Under the pieces are notes generated by a model. It made no database searches and was not told the DNA's origin. It saw only the letters and a list, made by a program, of their open reading frames with translations. A program made the translations under genes and the position numbers. 64,000 nucleotides of DNA, taken from Zhongshania sp. Lineage in GTDB: Bacteria > Pseudomonadota > Gammaproteobacteria > Pseudomonadales > Spongiibacteraceae. The stretch spans positions 32,160-96,159 of the forward strand of contig NZ_JARGNU010000016.1 of NCBI RefSeq assembly GCF_029212375.1, in the 5' to 3' direction. Every line of letters starts with the position of its first letter. The first letter of the stretch is position 1. Positions 9,825-16,775 of this stretch are shown one piece after another.

Positions 9825-12566
9825 CTATCGACTACGACGCGTTCTAGGTGCGCCCGATTTCACTTTGCCACCCGATTTTTTTGGAGCATCAGACTTTGGC
9901 ACTGCAGCTTTCGCCCCAGAGCGACTGCGACGAGGCTTGCCCTCTGCACCAGACGCCGACTCAGCTAACTTTGCAGCGCCTGCTTTGGCACCAGCCTTTG
10001 GCTTGGCTGTCGATTTGGCTGCCGCCTTGGATTTGCTCGGCATTAAACCCTTCAAGCCCTTAGCCAGCGCCTCGCGAACCGAGGTCTTTTTCGGCGCAAC
10101 AGCAACAGGCACATCGACTATTGGCGCAGCTGGCTGACGCTTTTTGCGTGGCGCCGACTTCGCGGCAGGCGCTGCCGCATCCGCAGGCTTGCGACGGCGA
10201 GGCGCGGATGCCGGTGCAGTATCGCCACCCCGACCACGACCTTGGCCTGGCTTGCGACGCTTGCGCGGCGGCGCATCACTGGCAGGCTTAGCACTGTCAA
10301 ACTCGGCCTTGCGGCCAGCTTCGCCCTCCACCAAAACAACACCTAGATCAATTTTGCGCTGATCTAAGTTAACCGCCAAAACCTGCACGCGCAGCGTGTC
10401 ACCCAACTGATAAACCCGCCGAGTTCGCTCACCTACCAAACGCTGATGCGCCTGATCAAACTGATAGAAGTCCTGCGGCAGCGCAGTAATATGCACCAAG
10501 CCTTCTATATAAAGATCCTGCAGCTCAACAAACATCCCAAAGCCAGTGACCGCAGCTATGATACCGTCGTGCTCACTGCCAACGTGATCTTGCAAAAACT
10601 CACACTTCAGAAAAGCCATTACATCGCGACTGGCCTCATCGGCGCGGCGCTCCGCCATGGACGAATTCGCACCTTGCGCAACAAGCGCATCAAAGTCGTA
10701 GGGATAAATAGCTTTGCGATCCAGCGCTGGCGCGTCATCCATTTTATGGAAACAAGCCGCCGCCTCACCGCCGCCACTGCGCACCAAATAACGCAGTGCG
10801 CGATGCACCAGCAAATCTGGGTAACGCCGAATCGGCGAGGTAAAGTGGGTATAGCCCGCATAGTGCAAACCAAAATGCCCCTCGTTCTCGGGGTGATAAA
10901 CCGCCTGACTCAAAGAACGCAGCATCATGGTTTGAATTACCGCGGCATCGGGGCGATCACCCAGATTAGACAACAACATTTGATAATCTTTAGGACTAGG
11001 CTCTTCACCGCCCTGCAAGCTCAAACCAATCTCGCCGAGGAATTCCCGCAAATTAGTTAACTTCTGCTCAGAGGGACCACTGTGTACGCGATATAGCGCT
11101 TCCAGCCCAGAGCGATCAAGCGCCCTAGCAGTGGCAACGTTTGCGCACAACATACACTCTTCAATTAGCTTATGAGCATCATGACGACGAATCGGCACAA
11201 TCGCTTCTATCCGCTTCTCATCGTCGAACACGATCCGCGTTTCCACGGTTTCAAAGTCAATGGCACCGCGCTCGGAGCGCGCTTTACGCAGAACTTTGTA
11301 GAGATCTTGCAAATAACGCAGCTGCGGCAGCAAATGCGCATTGCGACCAGTGTTGTGCTTGGGATCTACACCCTCAAGCTCCAACAACGCACCCACCTCG
11401 TTATAGGTCAAACGGGCATGAGAGCGAATCAAGCCTTCGTAGAATACATAGCCACTCAGCTTGCCGCTGGCGCTAATGGTCATTTCGCAGACCATGGTCA
11501 AGCGGTCTACATCGGGCTTTAACGAACACAGACCATTAGACAGCGCCTCAGGCAACATCGGCACTACGCGGTCTGGAAAATACACCGAAGTAGCGCGTTT
11601 ATGCGCCTCTTGATCTAGGGCCGACCCCACTTGCACATAGTGCGACACATCAGCTATTGCCACCCAAAGACGGTAGCCGCCAGATTTTTTAGGCTCGCAA
11701 TACACCGCGTCGTCAAAATCGCGGGCGTCTTCGCCATCGATGGTAACCAGCGGCAGCTGGCGCAGATCCACGCGATGGGTTTTATCAGAGTCTTTAGGTT
11801 CAGAGCCAAAGCGCCGCGCCTCTTCCTCAACAGCCTCAGACCACTCAAAGGGAATATCATGGCTGCGAATTGCCAGCTCGGTAGCAACCCCCACCGTGCG
11901 CCGGTCACCCAGCACCTCAGTAATTCGGCCCCGTGCTTGCTGGCGCTGACCAGGTTGCTGGGTCAGCTCGACCATCACGTAATCGCCTTCTTTGGCGCTC
12001 GCAACGTCGTTATCTTCCAGTGCCAGCCAGTTTTGAATACGGGTATTCTCGGGGACCACCTGCGGCAGACCACGGTGCATCATCAACTTACCCACTAACT
12101 GCTGGGTATTGTGCTCAAGCACCTCAACAATAACGCCTTCACGGCGACCGCGCTGATCGATTCCGGTAACTTCAACTTTAACCGTGTCGCCGTCAAAAAC
12201 TTGCTGCATCTGACGGTTGGCGAGGTATACATCCTCAGCCTCGCCTTCAATACTGACAAAACCAAAACCGTCGCGATGACCAATTACCTTACCGACCATG
12301 CTGTCGCCGCCACTAATGGCGCGCAACTGACCACGACGACCTTCAATTATTTGGCCATCGCGCAACATTGCCTTAATTCGTCGGCGAAGGCCTTCTTCTT
12401 GCTCCTCGCCCTCAATCTCAAGCTGCCGGCGCAGCTGCGCTTGGCTAATGCCTTTTTCGCTTTCTTTTAGCTGTTCTAGGATATATTCACGGCTGGGAAC
12501 CGGATTTTCGTAGTTCGAAGCCTCACGCTCAGCATGGGGATCGGGGAGATTTCGGCGTTTAGCCAT
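9825..12566 (-). CDS. rnr: Ribonuclease R
   Basis: 3'-5' exoribonuclease that digests structured RNA. 913 residues. It has an N-terminal winged helix (SREYILEQLKESEKGISQAQL), cold-shock domains (GKVIGHRDGFGFVSIEGE), an RNB catalytic domain with the acidic cluster TIDGEDARDFDDAVYCE, the HYAGYTHFTSPIRRYPDL motif, and an S1 domain (GIIAAVTGFGMFVELQDLYIEGLVH). The last about 160 residues are a Lys/Ala/Pro/Arg-rich disordered tail with several KK/RR patches, typical of RNase R but long. The upstream 120 bases are shared with the divergent tRNA-Leu. Confidence 0.97.
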   Translation of the reverse strand: MAKRRNLPDPHAEREASNYENPVPSREYILEQLKESEKGISQAQLRRQLEIEGEEQEEGLRRRIKAMLRDGQIIEGRRGQLRAISGGDSMVGKVIGHRDGFGFVSIEGEAEDVYLANRQMQQVFDGDTVKVEVTGIDQRGRREGVIVEVLEHNTQQLVGKLMMHRGLPQVVPENTRIQNWLALEDNDVASAKEGDYVMVELTQQPGQRQQARGRITEVLGDRRTVGVATELAIRSHDIPFEWSEAVEEEARRFGSEPKDSDKTHRVDLRQLPLVTIDGEDARDFDDAVYCEPKKSGGYRLWVAIADVSHYVQVGSALDQEAHKRATSVYFPDRVVPMLPEALSNGLCSLKPDVDRLTMVCEMTISASGKLSGYVFYEGLIRSHARLTYNEVGALLELEGVDPKHNTGRNAHLLPQLRYLQDLYKVLRKARSERGAIDFETVETRIVFDDEKRIEAIVPIRRHDAHKLIEECMLCANVATARALDRSGLEALYRVHSGPSEQKLTNLREFLGEIGLSLQGGEEPSPKDYQMLLSNLGDRPDAAVIQTMMLRSLSQAVYHPENEGHFGLHYAGYTHFTSPIRRYPDLLVHRALRYLVRSGGGEAAACFHKMDDAPALDRKAIYPYDFDALVAQGANSSMAERRADEASRDVMAFLKCEFLQDHVGSEHDGIIAAVTGFGMFVELQDLYIEGLVHITALPQDFYQFDQAHQRLVGERTRRVYQLGDTLRVQVLAVNLDQRKIDLGVVLVEGEAGRKAEFDSAKPASDAPPRKRRKPGQGRGRGGDTAPASAPRRRKPADAAAPAAKSAPRKKRQPAAPIVDVPVAVAPKKTSVREALAKGLKGLMPSKSKAAAKSTAKPKAGAKAGAAKLAESASGAEGKPRRSRSGAKAAVPKSDAPKKSGGKVKSGAPRTRRSR

Positions 12567-12627
12567 TCAGTCGGACTTCCTTTATACAATGAAATTTAAA
12601 AAATATGGGTGTAGTGTAACGCAACCG

Positions 12628-12656
12628 TTGACAAAAATACTTTCTATCAGTAAATT
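12628..12656 (+). promoter_or_regulatory. Promoter of tRNA-Leu
   Basis: TTGACA (12628-12633), a 17-base spacer, and TAAATT (12651-12656) form a good sigma-70 promoter. Transcription would start about 24 bases before the tRNA, and the GC-rich stretch after the -10 is typical of stringently controlled stable-RNA promoters. Confidence 0.7.
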
Positions 12657-12686
12657 GCGCGCCTCAGCTTTCGCTGCTCATCTCCT

Positions 12687-12773
12687 GCCCAGGTGGTGAA
12701 ATTGGTAGACACGCTAGCTTCAGGTGCTAGTCCTCGCAAGGGGGTGGAGGTTCAAGTCCTCTCCTGGGCACCA
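12687..12773 (+). tRNA. tRNA-Leu (anticodon CAG)
   Basis: 87 bases with encoded CCA. The acceptor GCCCAGG pairs with CCTGGGC. The D-arm contains TGGTAGACAC, the anticodon stem CTAGC/GCTAG frames the loop TTCAGGT (anticodon CAG, reads CUG), the long variable arm is characteristic of Leu, and the T-loop is TTCAAGT. It is the insertion site of the integrative element that follows. Confidence 0.96.
12751..12766 (+). repeat. attL-like core inside tRNA-Leu
   Basis: TTCAAGTCCTCTCCTG, from the T-loop into the acceptor stem. The same strand at 22216-22231 reads TTCAACGCCTCTCCTG, 14 of 16 identical. P4-type integrases commonly use the tRNA 3' end. Confidence 0.5.
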
Positions 12774-12887
12774 AAACACCGTACAACCCCATCCAGCCAA
12801 ATCCAAAAAACCCAGCAAATTCGCGACCTACAGCTTAACTACTGTCCAATCCCGTGCCATACTATCCATTCCAATCAAGGATAGAGA

Positions 12888-12937
12888 GGGGGTACTTTTG
12901 GGGGTACTTCCGAGATACCCCCAAAACAGGTACCCCC
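12888..12937. repeat. GGGGGTAC repeats (integrase arm-type sites) before int
   Basis: GGGGGTAC occurs twice in direct orientation 12 bases apart (12888 and 12900), then GGGGGTAT/GGGGGTAC on the other strand (12915-12922, 12930-12937). A 22-base stretch here is repeated exactly at 22143-22164 near the right end. The position and the pairing at both ends suggest binding sites for integrase or a directionality factor. They also lie in the int promoter region. Confidence 0.55.
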
Positions 12938-12953
12938 AAAACCCGCAGATACC

Positions 12954-14183
12954 ATGCCGCTTACCGACGCTAAAATCAAGACCGCAAAACCTCAAGACAA
13001 AGACTATAAGCTAGCCGACGAAAAAGGCCTGTTCCTTTTGGTCAAAAAAACCGGTGGCAAGTACTGGCGATTAAAATACCGGTACCGAACAAAAGAGAAG
13101 CTTCTCGCTATTGGCGTCTACCCTGACACCTCATTGGCACAGGCCAGAGCCGAACGAGATAACGCCCGCGCCCTGATCGCCCAAGACATCGACCCAATGA
13201 CCCAACGCAAAACCGAAAAGGCCGCCAAGCTGCTAGCAGGGGCCAATAGTTTTGACGTGGTATCGCGTGAATGGCTGGCCAAGCGTGGCCCCAAATCCGA
13301 ATCTGGCGACTCAAGATTGAATCGGATACTAGAAAAAGACCTATTCCCCACCATTGGCAGCCGCCCCATTAGCGAAATAACACCACCTGAACTACTTAGC
13401 GCCCTACGGAAAATTGAAGCCCGTGGCGCTTATGAAACCGCCAAGAAAGCCAAACAGACAGCAGGGCAGATATTCCGCTTTGCGGTAGCCGCTGGGTTAG
13501 CAGAACGCGACCCCTCTGCCGATCTCAAGGGCGCATTACAGCAAGGCAAGGTAAAACACTATTCCGCCCTTACCGAACCTAAAGACGTCGGACGTTTAAT
13601 GGCCGCTATTCACGCCTACCAAGCCACCCCCGCCGTGTCGTCTGCCATTAAATTAGCGCCGCTGTTTTTCTGCCGACCTGGGGAGCTTCGCCAACTAGAA
13701 TGGAGTGAGGTTAATTTTGAAGAACGGCGAATAGATATACCCGCCGAGAAAATGAAGCTAGCAGAGCCACACATCATTCCACTGGCAGACCAAGCCTTGG
13801 CGATCTTAGAAGCACAGCACAAAGTTTCTAGTAATAGCCGCTACGTGTTCCCCAACGCTAGGGCCTTATCTCGCCCCCTTTCAGATAACGGAATGCGCAT
13901 AGCCTTACGCACAATGGGCTACACCAATGAGCAAATGACACCCCACGGCTTCCGTGCAATGGCCCGCACCCTACTGGATGAAGTCTTAGGCTTTCCCGTT
14001 GACTGGATAGAGCACCAATTAGCCCACGCAGTACGAGATACCAACGGCAGAGCATACAACCGCACCAAGCACTTAGAAAACCGCCGCACCATGATGCAAT
14101 CTTGGGCCGATTACCTCGACACCTTACGCCTAGAAATAGATAACGTGGTGCCGATTACAGCGGCAAAACGGCAAGGGAGTTAA
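12954..14183 (+). CDS. int: P4-type tyrosine integrase
   Basis: Site-specific recombinase, 409 residues, family-typical length. The N-terminal DUF4102 arm-binding domain begins MPLTDAKIKTAKPQDKDYKL. The catalytic domain has Arg in CRPGELRQLEW (about 240), H-x-x-R in HGFRAMART (about 331-334), His in QLAHAV (about 358) and the nucleophile Tyr in RAYNRT (about 367), so it looks intact. It lies 180 bases from the tRNA and is transcribed away from it, the normal arrangement beside attL. No clear ribosome site precedes the ATG. Confidence 0.95.
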   Translation: MPLTDAKIKTAKPQDKDYKLADEKGLFLLVKKTGGKYWRLKYRYRTKEKLLAIGVYPDTSLAQARAERDNARALIAQDIDPMTQRKTEKAAKLLAGANSFDVVSREWLAKRGPKSESGDSRLNRILEKDLFPTIGSRPISEITPPELLSALRKIEARGAYETAKKAKQTAGQIFRFAVAAGLAERDPSADLKGALQQGKVKHYSALTEPKDVGRLMAAIHAYQATPAVSSAIKLAPLFFCRPGELRQLEWSEVNFEERRIDIPAEKMKLAEPHIIPLADQALAILEAQHKVSSNSRYVFPNARALSRPLSDNGMRIALRTMGYTNEQMTPHGFRAMARTLLDEVLGFPVDWIEHQLAHAVRDTNGRAYNRTKHLENRRTMMQSWADYLDTLRLEIDNVVPITAAKRQGS

Positions 14184-14213
14184 TTAAAAACACCAGACCC
14201 ACCCTATATATGG

Positions 14214-14322
14214 TGGGAACACTGGGAAACTGGGAACATTCATTATAAGTATCTGTTTTATTTATAAATAATTGTTCCCAGCAGTGTTCCCAGTTGGTAC
14301 CTAGTAAGTGGGAACTGGGAAC
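14214..14322. repeat. TGGGAAC iteron cluster 1 (ori/crr-like)
   Basis: TGGGAAC occurs six times in 109 bases: plus strand at 14214, 14231, 14309 and 14316, and minus strand at 14274-14280 and 14286-14292. A TGGGAAAC variant starts at 14223. The copies at 14309 and 14316 abut directly. The intervening sequence is AT-rich (14240-14273). It fills most of the 309-base gap between int and the next gene; the rest holds the palindrome GTATCTCCAGATAC (14417-14430), a possible operator. Confidence 0.75.
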
Positions 14323-14492
14323 ACTTCTAATTGCACATTATAATACAACCATAAACACCATAGGACGGCGGTGGATAGCCGATACACTGTCTTAGCGACG
14401 AACAAATATGCTTATAGTATCTCCAGATACAATTAGTTACGCACCGCTTTAGCCTGTAATTAAATTTAAGGGACTAACCGCTGGGGGCGGAA

Positions 14493-15254
14493 ATGACAAA
14501 GAAACCAACGGCGCCGATCAAAATCACAGTTAGTGATAAATCCGTGCAAATTACAGGCTTAGAGCCTGACCTCGCAAGCACTGCTGAAGGTGCGTTTCGT
14601 TTTGGTGGCAACAAAGACTGCCGAGGGCACATTATTGACGAGCTACCCTTAGAAGCGTTGCTATACGAAGCACAGCGCCCCGAATCGACTAAAGACACAA
14701 GAGCCTCGCGGCGTTGCTTGCTCTACTACTTCGGAATATTGACAAACAAAGGGCAACCAGTACCGACAGCCCTGTCCGCTTTTATCGCCAATATCGCTCT
14801 ACGAGCATCAGATGGACATAGCGTCGATATACTATTCATGCCACCCACTCAGATTGGCAGCGAAACACCTTCATTGACTAAAGGCCGAAAGGAGGCAATG
14901 TGGGAACTATCGCCCGCTTATGAAGAGTCATTAATTTTCACTGAGCTAGCGCACCCCGAACTAAAAAGAGACTTAGTAGACACCACCCGCCACACCTCCT
15001 ATGAAGTAGCTGGCGAATCACTGGCAAAAGGAATACCAAACCGAGATCAGACAGAAAATCACCGACTTATAACTGCTATCAAACTAAAAACCCAGATAAG
15101 ACTGGAACGACAACGCCGCGAACGATTACAGCAAGTACAAACTCTGCTTGACCAATTCTATGACGATAATAGTTTAGGCTCTCTCGACTACTCACCCCAA
15201 AATACCAAAACTATTCTGTCCAAACTTCAAGCGCTTTACCTACCCTCTAGCTAA
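14493..15254 (+). CDS. Element protein of unknown function
   Basis: 253 residues, beginning MTKKPTAPIKITVSDKSV. I recognise no family. The protein is soluble, with an N-terminal beta-rich part and a charged helical C-terminal part (IKLKTQIRLERQRRERLQQVQTL) likely to form a coiled coil. A GGGGGCGG stretch just before the ATG may serve as ribosome site. It is the first gene after the left iteron cluster, so a replication-accessory or regulatory role is possible, but nothing in the sequence proves it. Confidence 0.7.
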   Translation: MTKKPTAPIKITVSDKSVQITGLEPDLASTAEGAFRFGGNKDCRGHIIDELPLEALLYEAQRPESTKDTRASRRCLLYYFGILTNKGQPVPTALSAFIANIALRASDGHSVDILFMPPTQIGSETPSLTKGRKEAMWELSPAYEESLIFTELAHPELKRDLVDTTRHTSYEVAGESLAKGIPNRDQTENHRLITAIKLKTQIRLERQRRERLQQVQTLLDQFYDDNSLGSLDYSPQNTKTILSKLQALYLPSS

Positions 15255-15278
15255 ACAGAAAGCATTAGGCCAGTAACT

Positions 15279-15292
15279 TTTTTCCGGAAAAA
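15279..15292. promoter_or_regulatory. Palindrome before the AlpA-like gene
   Basis: TTTTTCCGGAAAAA is a perfect 14-base palindrome in the 122-base gap ahead of the AlpA-like regulator. It could be an operator; no partner site was found. Confidence 0.3.
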
Positions 15293-15376
15293 CTTTTACT
15301 GGGGAAACTCCAGACAAAACCAGCACACTTTACCCCGTTGGCCCCAGTGGCATTTCATCGTACCGGAGTAAAGTAA

Positions 15377-15682
15377 ATGACAGTTTCACGCACTGCAAAA
15401 AACACTACAGGGCGCGCCCGCCCTACCGCCCCCGCGACAGCAGAATTAACACATTCTCGACTGCTACCCGATGTTGGCCTAGTACGCCTGAAAACGATCC
15501 TTGGGGATTCAAAAGCAAACCCACCAATTCCCGCGATTATCCCAGTATCCGCGTCTCATTGGTGGAGTGGCGTTAAGACTGGGCGCTATCCAAAACCCGT
15601 CAAACTCTCAGCCAATTGCACCGCTTGGCACGTAGAAGATATTCGTGCACTGCTAATCGAACTAAGCAGAGGTGAAAAATGA
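15377..15682 (+). CDS. AlpA-like DNA-binding regulator
   Basis: 101 residues. The region VRLKTILGDSKANPPIPAIIPVSASHWWSGVKTGRYPKPVKLS...AWHVEDIRALL follows the AlpA/excisionase pattern (recognition helix, then the wing W.G...GR.P.PVKL, then W...DI...L). The family controls integrase expression or excision in P4-like elements. The N-terminal 40 residues are a Thr/Ala/Arg-rich extension. Its stop overlaps the next gene by four bases, so the two are translationally coupled. Confidence 0.75.
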   Translation: MTVSRTAKNTTGRARPTAPATAELTHSRLLPDVGLVRLKTILGDSKANPPIPAIIPVSASHWWSGVKTGRYPKPVKLSANCTAWHVEDIRALLIELSRGEK

Positions 15683-16404
15683 TAGTAACCTTCAAGGCCA
15701 TAGCGGAACTAAGGCCGCCATTTAACGCTAGCAAGAAACTCCAAACAATTTATTACATCGCTTGCGGGAACACCCTCACAGGCGATAAAGCATCGCAATT
15801 ATTTGGAGAAGTAGCGCTTCACACAACGATAGATGATATACGCGGCCTTGGATTAGAAGTTAAGTCTCAACGCATTTCGCCGCATGAGCCGCGCCACGAA
15901 TATTGGGTACACAATGACCCCGATATATTACTTCAATTTTATAATTATCTTGTTAGCCAAGGGTGCTTATCTACGCAAACTCACCTCTTTCCTGAACTAA
16001 ATACGTCATCAGGCATAGAAATAACAATTGATTATTTACGAGCCTTCACTCATACCCACCCGCAAAATCTATGTGTCTACTTGGTATATTGTTTTGCAGT
16101 CGGATATTGTGTCCGTGTCGCATGGGGATATAACGATGACGACACAACAACGCTAGATATAAACAGCGGTACGATTTTAGCAAGTGAAATTAATAGTATA
16201 AAAAATGAATTCAATTTCGATATCCGCTACATCGATCTAGAAGAAACAACCTTTCTTGAAGATGGTCGATGGTGTCGAATACGTCAATATTATGCACCAC
16301 CAACCCCACCCAATTTGGCAAAATTTCATCAAGCGCTAATTAAATTCGGTTTCAAACCCAGCCCAGAAACCCATGACGACTCTACGCCAGTCAGTTTTAG
16401 CTAG
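15679..16404 (+). CDS. Protein with N-terminal winged-helix-like domain
   Basis: 241 residues. The first about 75 residues (SKKLQTIYYIACGNTLTGDKASQLFG...TTIDDIRGLGLEVKSQRI...HEYWVH) resemble the winged-helix domain common in phage and satellite regulatory proteins. The remaining 165 residues are unfamiliar, rich in acidic and aromatic residues, with no catalytic motif I can name. ATG overlaps the stop of the AlpA-like gene. Its base composition is more AT-rich than flanking chromosomal genes. Confidence 0.65.
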   Translation: MIVTFKAIAELRPPFNASKKLQTIYYIACGNTLTGDKASQLFGEVALHTTIDDIRGLGLEVKSQRISPHEPRHEYWVHNDPDILLQFYNYLVSQGCLSTQTHLFPELNTSSGIEITIDYLRAFTHTHPQNLCVYLVYCFAVGYCVRVAWGYNDDDTTTLDINSGTILASEINSIKNEFNFDIRYIDLEETTFLEDGRWCRIRQYYAPPTPPNLAKFHQALIKFGFKPSPETHDDSTPVSFS

Positions 16405-16414
16405 GCATAACACC

Positions 16415-16705
16415 ATGAGCCGCACTAGTATCGCAAAGAAAATAAAGGCGCTGCCGAAATACACAGTTTTACGGTCGCGTAGATCCCAAAAGGCACGAGA
16501 ATTTTTCCGGAAATCACCTCAATTTTATAATTTTTACCTCAACCATATTAGCAAAGACCCTCACCCCGAATACGGCAATCCCGTTGTATTGATCTGGCCT
16601 GACGGGATTTGGGCGCCTTGCTATGACTACTTATTGAATTCTGACAATGAAATTATTTACCAGTACAACCGTGCTAGAGCTATCCAGAGCTATAAAGGGG
16701 CCTAA
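16415..16705 (+). CDS. Small basic element protein of unknown function
   Basis: 96 residues from ATG 16415 (MSRTSIAKKIKALPKYTVL). An in-frame start at 16373 would overlap the previous gene by 32 bases, so the internal start 10 bases after that stop is preferred. The first half is strongly basic (RSRRSQKAREFFRK), suggesting nucleic-acid contact; the second half contains VVLIWPDGIWAPCYDYLL. The family is not recognised. Confidence 0.55.
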   Translation: MSRTSIAKKIKALPKYTVLRSRRSQKAREFFRKSPQFYNFYLNHISKDPHPEYGNPVVLIWPDGIWAPCYDYLLNSDNEIIYQYNRARAIQSYKGA

Positions 16706-16775
16706 ATTCAACCCCACCGCACGCTGTATGCTTGCCCTAATGGGGGCGGGTTTTCTCGAACTAGGAACATAAATA

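Noticed and set aside
12693..12884. Open frame MVKLVDTLASGASPRKGV over the tRNA
   Set aside because: It is the translation of tRNA-Leu itself, a well-known artefact, with no ribosome site.
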